Assembly (NCBI RefSeq): GCF_020520425.1
Contig: NC_079490.1
Span: 5,642,001 to 5,706,000, forward strand
Origin: Spinacia oleracea
Lineage: Eukaryota > Streptophyta > Magnoliopsida > Caryophyllales > Amaranthaceae
DNA: 64,000 nucleotides
Direction: 5' to 3'
The notes under the pieces were generated by a model. The model searched no databases. It saw nothing but the letters and a program-made list of their open reading frames with translations, and was not told where the DNA came from. Shown here piece after piece: positions 20,273-30,759 of this stretch. Position 1 is the stretch's first letter. Every line of letters starts with the position of its first letter. Made by a program: the position numbers and the translations under genes.

Positions 20273-20490
20273 CTTCCTCCGATTCTTTATTGTTGCAACG
20301 TACCCCTCTATACGGTATTTAGGAAAGTGGTACTTGAGTGGGACCACAACCACTTTAGTCACGTTACTTACTTCAACTTAGGTATAAAATTGTAACTTTG
20401 GGTAAAAAATGTTTTCATTTTAGGTGTGTTGCAACTATTGTGACATATTCATTTTAAGAAAGTGTTGCAACTATATAGAAATGAAGGAAG
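20273..20490. mobile_element. Stowaway-type MITE, 218 bp
   Basis: Left CTTCCTCCGATTCTTTATTG and right ATATAGAAATGAAGGAAG are imperfect inverted ends with flanking TA. The interior words GTTGCAAC(G/T) and GTTGCAAC recur in mirror positions. Confidence 0.65.
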
Positions 20491-20948
20491 TATATGCGAA
20501 AGGCCCTATTCTATTCACGTTATTTCACTTATGTTGGGAAAAATAAGTGATATAATTGAAGTAAATTAAATAAGTTTTGATAAATTCAGATAAGTGAAAA
20601 TCAGGTGAACATAAACCCACTCAGCGTAATTCAATATTTTAGGAACTATATTTGTATATGCAATATATAGTCATGCATGCATAATAATGCATGTCTAGGA
20701 AGACCAAGTAAGAGACAAGAGTCACGCACATATATATTTGACACTTCAATTCAATTGGCAACATAAATCTAATAGCTAGAAGTACCATTTTTAATTAAGA
20801 TTTAAGATCAAAACCGTAAAAAATCGTCTAAACCCTCAGAAGTTGATGGGGGGTATTGGGGCGGCTATCATGTTAGTTAGGCAGTTAGTAAAATATGAAA
20901 AATCTGCCAATTAATCAAAATTAAGAATAATTTAAAGTTTAAACACAG

Positions 20949-21207
20949 GGCGGAATTAGGGGGGCTGACGGGGGCCATGACCCCCCATGATATGTTCAAG
21001 TATTAAATATGCACTATAAAAGCATATGTCTAGTGTAGCTCAAGAGGTTATTTCCCTTAAAAATTGGAGGTGTAAGGGAGGTACAATGTTTGATTCGTTG
21101 CTCCCTCAATTTTATACTTAGTTTTCTTATTTTATTTTTGTTTTTCAATGTTATAAAAACTATATGTTAAAATTTGGCCCCTCCTATTTATAATTTCTGG
21201 TTCCGCC
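20949..21207. mobile_element. palindromic element with GGCGGAATT/GGTTCCGCC ends
   Basis: The ends GGCGGAATTAGGGGGGCTG and AATTTCTGGTTCCGCC, with adjacent GGGGCCATGACCCCCC and TTTGGCCCCTCC, make it a longer relative of 14903-15071. A tRNA-like GTGTAGCTCAAGAGGTTA at 21035 inside it may be a SINE relic. Confidence 0.45.
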
Positions 21208-21349
21208 ACTGTTTAAACATCTTCTGATTTCTGTGTATGTCATGTGATATTTCACATTACCATTGCTAAATATGGCAGTGAATCTTACTGTTACTACTTT
21301 AGAAACCACCAATCCCCCCCAATTTTGATAAAGCGTACACGCACGACAA

Positions 21350-21475
21350 GTAAGATTAGCTTAGTTGGTAAAGTCTTGAGGGGTGATATCCAAGTCCCGG
21401 TATGAAATCTCGTCTATATTATTTGTAGCCTTGTCCTTTGTGGCTATCTCTACACCCAAAAAAACCTAGTATTTA
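21350..21475 (+). repeat. SINE-like element
   Basis: A box A-like TTAGCTTAGTTGGTAAAGTC at 21358 is followed by GTCCCGGTATGAAATCTCGT and TTTGTAGCCTTGTCCTTTGT, parallel to the copy at 14733-14868. A short A-rich tail occurs near 21460. Confidence 0.5.
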
Positions 21476-22147
21476 AAAACTGGAAGCATATGTGACAATA
21501 TAAAATGTGTATTCATCTCATCAATCGTCCCTTTTTTTTTATTATTATTAAACTAGAGAAAACTCAGAAGACATCATAATTATTACGGAGTAATTATGAT
21601 GGAGTAATGTGTACTTGTATTAAACAGAGGAAAAACCCCAAAAGACATCCCCTTTAAAAAAAAAAAAAAAAAGAGAGACCCCATACAAATAAATAAACAT
21701 AACCCAATGAGTTAATCTAAATTGTTATTTATATTCCATAACAATAACAACTAGCATTAGTTCTTACCTAAAAAGAAAGCATAAGAAACTAAACATCTTC
21801 TCACAATCAGTAAACAACGTAACTTTCCCTCTTCCATGGCACTTCTTATAAATAAATCTGACTACGTATAACCATTTTTTTTTATATCACTCATATAATC
21901 AACTCTATATGTAAATCATTATACATTTTCAGAGGTAATGTGTGACAATCTGTTTTACTTTATGTATCTATTCTATTTTTCTATGTCTAAGTTTAAATTT
22001 ACAAATGCACTTAATTAAATAATTTAAAATTTTATAATACCTAAAGTTATTATATGTCGCGCGATATAAGTTCTTATAACACTTTACAAAATGCTTTCGT
22101 GCATTGCACGGGTCAAAATGCTAGTTCATATTTAAAGGTGATGTGCA

Positions 22148-22845
22148 TCTATTACTTTATACTAAAACAGACACCAGGAATGACACGTGTCACTTCCTGT
22201 TACAAAATTTTCCCGCCAAAATCAAATTCCCTAAAAAGTATAAATATTTAATGTTATTTTTATTCTTTACCCTTTTTATAAACAATTTAAGTATGAAAAA
22301 AATTATTAGTTTCTAAATTATGGAAATAACATATACTCCCTCCGTTCCATAATGTTCCTCACTTTTCCATTATACGCGGTCTCCAATGCACTACTTTGAC
22401 CGTTAATAATTTTAATTTCGCATTAGTAAAAATTATAAAAAATTGATATTTAGAAAATTTATATTGAAAAGAATCCAATGATATCCCACAAGTTAACATT
22501 TATATTCTTAATCATACTATTAATTACGGTCAAAGTTTTTAAACTTTGACCATATGAATAGTAAACATGAGGAACATTATGGAATAGAGGGAGTATCACG
22601 CAATAATAATTTTGCTAATATTTTTTGGTAATATTTTAATCAAATTGTTACATTAGTAGTGATAAATATATGAACTCAATATTTTTGTAAAATTGGCATA
22701 TTACGCATATAAAATATGCATATTAGATGATTAAATTAAATTAGTATGTTCAAAATGTAATAATTATGTAGTTTGGGAGATATTAAATTAAATATTTTGT
22801 AAAAAGAGTTGTTCAAAATCCGTGCGTGCACGGGATCTAATCTAG
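22148..22845 (+). mobile_element. non-autonomous Helitron candidate, 698 bp
   Basis: It begins TCTATTACTTTATACTAAAA after an A and contains GACACCAGGAATGACACGTG near the start, words familiar from plant Helitron 5' ends. It ends with a hairpin-forming CCGTGCGTGCACGGG, then ATCTAATCTAG before a T. The A|T insertion context, TC start and CTAG end with a 3' hairpin fit Helitrons. A second CTAG end with hairpin GTGCATTGCAC lies just upstream (about 22098-22132). A Stowaway is nested inside. Confidence 0.6.
22336..22593. mobile_element. Stowaway MITE, 258 bp, inside the Helitron candidate
   Basis: CTCCCTCCGTTCCATAATGT and ACATTATGGAATAGAGGGAG are near-perfect inverted ends flanked by TA. The body carries GGTCAAAG/CTTTGACC words in mirror positions. 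Confidence 0.85.
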
Positions 22846-25200
22846 TCGGAATAAAAGTTAACTCATAATATTTAAAAGTTACCCCAATAAAATTTAAAAG
22901 TTGTCTATTTTAGTGATAAACTTTTTTCATTTTAATAAAATTAAATTATTCCTACAAAATCACTAATAATATCTAAAGATAACAATTTTACCCTTTAAAA
23001 TGTTTATTCACTAATTATTTTTAAAAAATATATAAATTTATTGTAACATGTTAAAAGTTACAAAAAAAAAGAGTAAATATACAATAAATTTATTGTACAC
23101 TCTATACATACAACACCTTTTGTATCTAATTTTCTAGTTACGTCTACAATAAATTAACCAACGTAACTCTCTTTCATACGTAGTATAAGATTAATTTGAT
23201 TTTAGGGACTAGTAGGGCTTGAAATAGTCATATTATGATGAAACTCATTTGAATATACATTAATTAATATACTTAATCTATCTAATTATTGAAAGAGATA
23301 GCTAGCTCTCATTATCTCACGTCACATTACTAATTGTGTAATTAGAGTAACGATCAACAAAAATATTTAGATCATCTAAAATCTTGACACATATAATATA
23401 ATATAATTAAAATTGTGGGTCCATACAATTAAATAAATAAAATATTGTGTGGGTCTATCGTGTTCTATTACTCTTTTATTAGGCACCTCACAATTTCTAA
23501 TCTTTTCTTTAATAATATTCATATATTTTTATTACAAAAAATTTATATAAATATGAACAGTTTTTTTTCTCCCCGAAAAAATTTGGCTTTTGCCTTTTAC
23601 ATGAAGTGGAAGGTCAAGTTTCTGTATTAAAGTTAAAAAAGGATGAAGGGTAGATAAATTGAGACTAATTAACTAAATAGAGCTTTCAAGAAAGGTGTGA
23701 AATGGCGTTCTTTTGATTAAGAAATATTTATTTGATTCAATTTATTACTATTTTTGTTTTATAAAGATCTTTAATGTTACTATTTGTACATGCAAATATT
23801 AAGATAAAAGTAGGAAAGTTGGTGGAATTATAATAAAATATGGATAAAGTAAGAAAAATGTGTAAAAATGTGGGTTGGTGGAAGAAAAAATGAATAAAGT
23901 AAAAAAAAGTGATTGAAAAATAATAAATATTGTGGGGGATAAGTAGGGTGAGTTAGTAAATTTGCATGTCAAAAAATAGAATAAAGCAAAGTGTAAAGAA
24001 CATTATGAAACAGACTAAAACGGAAAGCGTATAGATCATTTTGAAATATGTAGTATGTATTTTTTAGATTTATAATTTTATGACTCTTTATTAATGAATT
24101 AACTTTACTTTAAAAAAAGTAGGCAAATTGACCTTTTTTTTTTGGTTAAAGTTTAATTGTGACTAGTAACTACTCAATCCAAATAGTACGGAGTAAGTAA
24201 TAATATTTCATATTATCTAAATTGAATTGGAGTAGTAAGAAATAATATTTCATATTATCTAAATAACTCGTTTTTACTCCAATCCAATTTAATGATTTAT
24301 AGATAGATAATTCTTTTGCTAAGAGAGAATAATTGATGTACACCTTTTGTTATCATATGTTAGCTTTCTTGTAAAAGGGGCAAGGAATTAGGCTGCACTA
24401 TATACACCTTATTTGAGTATCCTTTAATTCAATTATTTCCTTAACTCATTTTTTCTTAAATAAGTGGGAATAAGATTAATAAAATAAGGTATGACATGAC
24501 ACAATTATTGCCAAAACGGGCTATGTTGGCAACTCATTTCATGCACCCCAAATCATAAGGTGGTGAAATTGTAAGTAATCTTAAATGATTAGATTTGTTT
24601 GACAAGCACCATATATGAACAAAATTTAAGGTCCTAAAATGGATTTAAATTGAGATGATAAATACTATGAGTACAATACATCTTAATTACGGTCCTTAAA
24701 TTCAAGTTATTATTTAAAACAATTTTTAAAATTCCAACTTTAATTTTAAATAATTAATTAATTATACCAAGCAGCTCTTTTAATTAGATATCTTATTAAT
24801 TTCAGCACCTTATCAGTTTCCCGGTGGAGAATTCATCAATATCAAGCTTTATAGTGCTATTGATCCACTTGACACCTTTAGAGCCTTGAAGATATTAAGA
24901 ATTATTTGAAACTTTGAACAAAAATGACAATGTTTGAATAAAATGAATATATTCTCATGCATTTTGAGTTATGATGATAATGTATTGAAGCTTAATTGAC
25001 TATATATGGGTTTTGTTCGTCCATCCATTTTGCTATTGCTAGCTACCTTTTTATCCTTTTCCTTTTTCTTCATTCGTTACGTCCACTCTTATATCTCCAT
25101 TTTTGTCTTTTCAATCATTTTGAAGACATACATTGACTTTACAATTGGTGTAGCCTTGTTTGTCAATATAACGGGTGTATTGTATATACAGTGAATTAAA
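22846..25200. other. gene-free AT-rich DNA
   Basis: No gene is recognised. At about 23700-24050 lies a decayed Stowaway-type element sharing GTGTAAAGAACATTATGAAAC and GATCATTTTGAAA with 20200-20270. A 25-bp duplication (AATAATATTTCATATTATCT) occurs at about 24200 and 24242. Confidence 0.4.
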
Positions 25201-25204
25201 GTAG

Positions 25205-26130
25205 CTTATCTACGTTCCTTGTTTTCACAAAAAAATCTTATAAAACGTCTACAATCATATTTAAATACAAAGTTGTTTTCAGAATTTGAAGGGAGTGTGT
25301 CTTCCACTCGTCTTAAAACCAATCCAAAACCTCTTCTCAAACTTAATTAATTGCTAACATTTACCAATTAATTTAAGAACTTACTGGTGATAATAGTCTT
25401 TTCGTGACTTGTTTGACTACATCCCTTTATTTTCACAAGAAGGCGTACAAAACTTCTACAACCATATATATATATATATATATATATACGAGAAGTTGTT
25501 TTCAGAATTTGAGAAGTGTGTCTTCTGCTTGTCTTAATTAAGATCAATCCAAAACCTACGATTAATCATCGAGCACTTATTGATAAATAATAGTATTTTA
25601 ATATTGTGACGTGCTTATCTACGTCTCTTTCTTTTCACAAAAATAAATCTTACAAGACATCTACAACCATACATAAACGAAAAGTTGTTTTCAAAATATG
25701 AGGAGTGTGTCTTCCACCCGTCTTAAAAATTTAAAATCAATCCAAAACCACTTCTCAAACTAAATTGCTACATTTATCGACCTTTTTCGTAACTTGTTTG
25801 ACTACATCCCTTTGTTTTCACAACAAAGCGTACAAAACATCTACAACTATACATCAGTTAACATAAAGTTGTTTTCAAAATCCGAGGGGAGTGTGTCTTC
25901 CACCCGTCTTAAAATCAATCTAAAACCTCTACTCCAACTAAATTGCTACATTTACCAATTAATTCGAGCACTTATTGGTGAATGATAATATTCTTTTTCG
26001 TGACTTGTTTGACTACATCCCTTTGTTTTCACAATAAAGGCGTACAAAACATCTATAACCATATATACACGGTAAGTTATTTTCAGAATCTGGGGAGTGT
26101 GTCTTCCACTCGTCTTAAAATCAAACTCAT
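25205..26130. repeat. tandem array, about 190-210 bp unit, 5 copies
   Basis: Each copy carries TTTTCACAA, a (C)GTACAAAACNTCTA-type block, AGTTGTTTTCAGAAT(T/C)TG, GTGTGTCTTCC and CGTCTTAAAA in that order. Copies are recognisable near 25215, 25430, 25625, 25810 and 26025. Copy 2 contains a (TA)n microsatellite at about 25468-25488. Copies are diverged by scattered substitutions and small deletions. No coding frame runs through the array. Confidence 0.75.
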
Positions 26131-26665
26131 CTTATTCTTGATTCTGATATTAGTTGGTAGCGTTGATTCGTTGCCAACTTTTTCTTCTAAATAGAAAGGG
26201 ACAAAAAGAAAAAAATGTCCTCATTTTTAATTAATATTCGGATGAGAAGTACTTATCATGTTAATGTGTTCATGTTGTATACCTCAAACTTCTACATTCT
26301 TATAACTTCCAAGACTAAATATTCTTTTCTTCATTTTCATCAGGATTTTAAGTGTACGATAGATCACATATTCGAATTTCCGTTTTTTTATTTGTATTAT
26401 AAAAATGCTTTTATGACTCATTCTCATCAAAAATATCAAGATCACTAATAATTAGTACACTATGAAACATGAAAGAATAATCTCTAAAAACTGTAGTTTT
26501 TCAATACCTTATCTTTCTTCAACCAACAAAAAGAGATGAATTAAATTAAATAAAGATATGATAATATCTCCCTAAACAAAAGTTCAAGTTGTGGAATATT
26601 CTGAAATCTAAATAGATCTCACTCGAATTTTATTCGGAATATAATTTTTAGACCTATAGAGTATA

Positions 26666-26911
26666 CTTTCTCCGTTTCGAAAATATCGCACTTTTTTTTG
26701 TATACTATTAATACTAATTTTTGCCATTTTTTGTGATTTGTACGTAATGAAATTTTAGTCATGTGGGGTCATGTTAGATTCGTAATTTCGTATCGATATA
26801 CATTTTCTAAATATTAATTTTTTATTGCACACGATTTGAGATATTAAGAGTCAGAGTAATAGTTAGATAGTAAAAGTCAACCATGGTACGATATTTCCGG
26901 AACGGATGAAG
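26666..26911. mobile_element. Stowaway-type MITE, 246 bp
   Basis: CTTTCTCCGTTTCGAAAATAT and ATATTTCCGGAACGGATGAAG are imperfect inverted ends flanked by TA on both sides. It is moderately decayed. Confidence 0.65.
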
Positions 26912-27004
26912 TATTAATTAAGATGGTTCATAGTTACTACATATTATGTACACACAAATGCAGAACATTCATTATCAAGCCAAGTTTAACATATTGGAAT
27001 ACTC

Positions 27005-27164
27005 TTCTTTTTTTTTTCTTTTTTTTTTCTATTACGAGTAGTTCCTAACGCCTTCGTTGAGTGGACTATCCCTCCCAGTTGAGATTTTTCATACGCAAGA
27101 CTCGAACCCGAGACTTTGATTAAGGAGCAAGAGACCTTAACCACTCATACCAACCTCAATTGGT
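27005..27164 (-). repeat. tRNA-derived SINE with 14-bp target duplication
   Basis: On the minus strand a box A-like TGGTATGAGTGGTTAAGG is followed by box B GGGTTCGAGTCTT. A body containing CTCAACGAAGGCGTTAGGAA and an interrupted A-tail of about 25 bases come next. The direct duplication ATATTGGAATACTC brackets it exactly (26991-27004 and 27165-27178). A 3' fragment of the same family is at 13547-13638. Confidence 0.85.
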
Positions 27165-27336
27165 ATATTGGAATACTCCGTAGTAGTGAAGATTTGATCT
27201 TTTCAGTTTAAAGTCAATAAATATGACGGAGTATAATACAACATCGTATCTCGATCACCATTTTTATATGTTACCAATCCTCGCTCTATTTTCCAATTCG
27301 ATGATACGACTAGCCGCAACCTTAATTTATCACATA

Positions 27337-27593
27337 CTTCCTCTGTTCTTATTTATATGACACACTTATTTTGTCACGTTTGCCAATGCACAATTTCGAA
27401 CATTAATATTTACAATTATGGATAAGAAAATATTATAAAAAGTTGATATTTAAAAAATATTCATTGAGACATATCAAATAAGACCTCACACGACTATATT
27501 TTTCTTAAGTATAAATCACAAATTGAAATCAAATGAGCTTGTGTGAATAATGCCAAAACCCCGATTGTGTCATATAAATAAGAATAGAGGAAG
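27337..27593. mobile_element. Stowaway-type MITE, 257 bp
   Basis: CTTCCTCTGTTCTTATTTAT and ATAAATAAGAATAGAGGAAG are perfect inverted ends flanked by TA. The next inner words ATATGACACA and TGTGTCATAT continue the inverted repeat. Confidence 0.8.
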
Positions 27594-27919
27594 TACTTAA
27601 TTAGATAGTATTTCTCTTCTCCTAATAAGATAATTAAAGTAATTAACTAATTAATTAGAGAATAGTTTAGCCTTTTATAGGTTAAGGCCAATCATGGACC
27701 AAACCTAAAACGATGCTTTGTGCTTTTGGAAAATTTTGGATGGTCGTTAATTAGTTGCCACTCATGCAACTATATGACATGTACGGCTGGTATCATGCAC
27801 GCCCTAGACATTATTTTGAAGATGGACAAATTGGTCACTTTCTAGTGCGACTACTCGACTATGCCCTCTTTGATTTTGACATTTTACTTTAACTCTAACT
27901 TTAGACCCTAAAAAACATA

Positions 27920-28470
27920 GCTAGTCTCCTATTAGACTGTCTTATATTTACTTAACTGTCAGATTGTATCTAATACAGAGTAGTATGCAAGATGGGTCAG
28001 GCTTTCGATCACGCAGCTAGTCTCCTATCAGACTGTCTTACACTTACTTAACTATCAGATCGTGTCTATACCAAGTTGTATGCAAGATTGGTTAGGCCTT
28101 TAAAAACACAGCTAGTCTCCTATCAGACCGTCTTACACTTACTTAGTTAACTGTCAGATCGTATCTAATACAGAGTAGTATGCAAGATGGGTTAGCCCTT
28201 CGAAAACATAGCTAGTGTCCTGTCAGACCGTCTTACACTTACTTAACTGTCAGATCGTATCTATACAAAGTTGTATGCAAGTTTGGTTAGGCCTTTGAAA
28301 ACACAGCTAGTCTCCTATCAGACTGTCTTACACTTACTTAACTGTCAGATCATATCTATACAAAGTTGTATGCAAGATTGGTTAGGCCTTCAAAAACACA
28401 GCTAGTCTCCTATCAAACCGTCTTACACTAATTAACTGTCAGAACATACTTAATACGGAGTAGTATAAGA
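27920..28470. repeat. tandem array, 85-105 bp unit, 6 copies
   Basis: The unit begins GCTAGTCTCCTATCAGACTG, continues TCTTACACTTACTTAACTGTCAG-like and ends GGTTAGGCCTTCGAAAACAC-like. Copies start near 27920, 28016, 28111, 28211, 28316 and 28401. Alternate copies share the ATACAGAGTAGTATGCAAG or TACAAAGTTGTATGCAAG variant, suggesting expansion of a two-unit block. Confidence 0.8.
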
Positions 28471-30590
28471 CTATAAGAGATGGATAAGAATTAAAAAGGG
28501 ATGACATGACACTTTGTGTGATAGTTAACTAAATACCATATTGTCTTAATATCCGGATCAAGATTAATGTAAATCGCTCTCCGAGAAGAGCCAAAACACC
28601 CGATATTATTTCCATTTGTTTGATAATTAAGGTTATGTTTTGAATTTTTCTACATTAAAGATTTTCAATTAAATGTATATTTTATTCACCTGATTTCACT
28701 TAATAAAACTTATCACAATATACTTTAGTTATGTAGTTGTGCAATGAACAAATTCTAATAAAACACGGTAATACAACATGGGTAATACGGTAGTCCGACA
28801 GGTTCTTATTAGTTAAGGCCAAGCATTAGTTAACCAAACATAACGGTGAAGATGAACAACCGGTCTACAAATTAGCTACTCAATAAATGACAATTATCAA
28901 TTACTCTGCCAATAGCTCTGTGTTTATGCCCCAAAGTTGCACAATTAATTCCAAGTTGTTCAATCAACCACTAATCACATACATTACTTAATTGTCAGAT
29001 CGTATCTATACAAAGTTGTCTGCAAGATTGGTTAGGCCTTCGAAAACACAACTAGTCTCCTATCAAACTGTCTTACACTTATCTAACTGTCAGATCATAC
29101 TTAATATGGAGTAGTATACGAGATGGATAAGAATTAAAAAGGGGTGACACAGACACTTTGTGTGATAGTTAACTAAATACCATATTGTCTTAACATCCGG
29201 ATCAAGATTAATGTAAATCACTCTCCTAGAATGGCCAAAACACTCGATATTATTTCCATTTGTTTGATAATTAAGGTTATGTTTGAGTTTTTCTACATTA
29301 AAAGTTTTCAATTAGATGAGTGTTTTTGTTCACAATTTTCACTTAAAAATGTACTTAAGTTATGGAGTACAAATTGTGCAATGAACAAATTCTAATAAAA
29401 CACAGGTAATACAACACGTAATACGGTAGTATGACAGATTCTTATTAGTTAAGGCCAAGTATTAATTAAGCAAATATAACGGTGAAGATGAACAACCGGT
29501 CTACAAAGCTACTCAATAAATGACAATTATCAATTACTCTCAATAGCTCTGTGTTTATGCCCCCAAAGTTGCACAATTAACGCCAAGTTGTTTAATCAAC
29601 CACTAATCACATACATTACTTAATTGTCAGATCGTATCTATACAAAGTTGTCTGCAAGATTGGTTAGGCCTTCGAAAACACAACTAGTCTCCTATCAGAC
29701 TGTCTTACACTTACTTAACTATCAGATTATACTTAATATGGAGTAGTATAAGAGATGGATAAGAATTAAAAAGGGGTGACACGACACTTTGTGTGATAGT
29801 TAACTAAATGCCATATTGTCTTAACATCCGGATCAAGATTAATGTAAATCACTCTCCGAGAATGGCAAAAACACCCAATATCACAATATCAAGTGCATTT
29901 GTTTGATAATTAAGGTTATGTTTGAGTTTTCTACCTTAAAGGTATTCAGTTAGATGAGTGTTTTATTTACCTGATTTTTACTTGTCTAAACTTAATAAAA
30001 GTTATCACAATATACTTTAGTTATGGAGTACAAATCGTGCAATGTAATAAAACAAGGTAATACAACACGGTAATACGGTATGACAGGTTCGCAATTTAGA
30101 AGGTGGACCATGGTGCACATAGAGCATGGTGCACCTTAAGAACATTAGTATATAATTAAAAGAACATTTGGTTACGCAAAAAGAACATGGACATATTTTT
30201 TTTTTATTTTTAATAAATTGTGATTTTTTATAACAAAAAAAGTAAAACATTATATTGCATGTTCTTTTGTCGTAGTGTCATGTTCTTTTGTTTATGCACA
30301 TGTGTTCTTTTGGTGCACATGGTGCACCATGCTCTATGTGTACCATGGTCCATAGTCCACGGATTGGTTCTTATTAGTTAAGACCAACTATTAGTTAACC
30401 AAACATAACGGTGAAGATGAACAACCGGTCTACAAAACCACTCAATGAATGACAATAATCAATTACTCTTGCCAATACCTCTGTTTTTATGGCTGTACAT
30501 TCCCCAAAGTTGCACAATTAACTCCAAATTGTTCAATCAACCACTAATCACATAAATTAGTCCATGAATTTACAAATTTTTCCCAGTAAG
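28401..30590. repeat. higher-order tandem repeat, about 640-bp unit, 3 copies
   Basis: Large units beginning at about 28401, 29052 and 29683 each contain one CTAGTCTCCTATCA subunit, then GGATAAGAATTAAAAAGGG, CACTTTGTGTGATAGTTAAC, ATCCGGATCAAGATTAATGT, GGTGAAGATGAACAACCGGT and CAATCAACCACTAATCACAT. The third copy is lengthened by an inserted MITE (30091-30366). No coding sequence is present. Confidence 0.8.
30091..30366. mobile_element. MITE-like element with GTGCACCATG inverted ends
   Basis: The left arm, GGACCATGGTGCACATAGAG then CATGGTGCACC, mirrors the right arm GGTGCACCATGCTCTATGTG then TACCATGGTCC. The outer few bases CAAT...ATTG extend the pair. Comparison with the two other copies of the 640-bp unit (GACAGGTTCTTATTAG) shows exactly where it inserted, with a GTTC/GGTTC duplication. 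Several GAACAT/ATGTTCTTTTG words fill the body. A related hairpin (GGGTGCACA...TGTGCACCC) lies at about 39473-39499. Confidence 0.7.
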
Positions 30591-30759
30591 GCGTATTTCG
30601 TATTCGACTTTTCGGTATTCATATACAGAGTACTTCATATCTATCTATGAACACAAAATGTAAGTAAAAGAATCAGAGTATTACAATGCTTCAAGTTCCA
30701 CCTCTGCATCTCTGCTAAATTATACTGCATCAAACCCAGAAAGAAGAATTCTGCAAATC

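Noticed and set aside
25794-26194. 63-aa and 70-aa frames
   Set aside because: They are produced by the tandem array units and differ between copies by stops and indels.
27920-30590. CRISPR-like regularly spaced repeats
   Set aside because: Units are contiguous, diverged and 95 or 640 bases long in a plant genome; they are ordinary tandem repeats.
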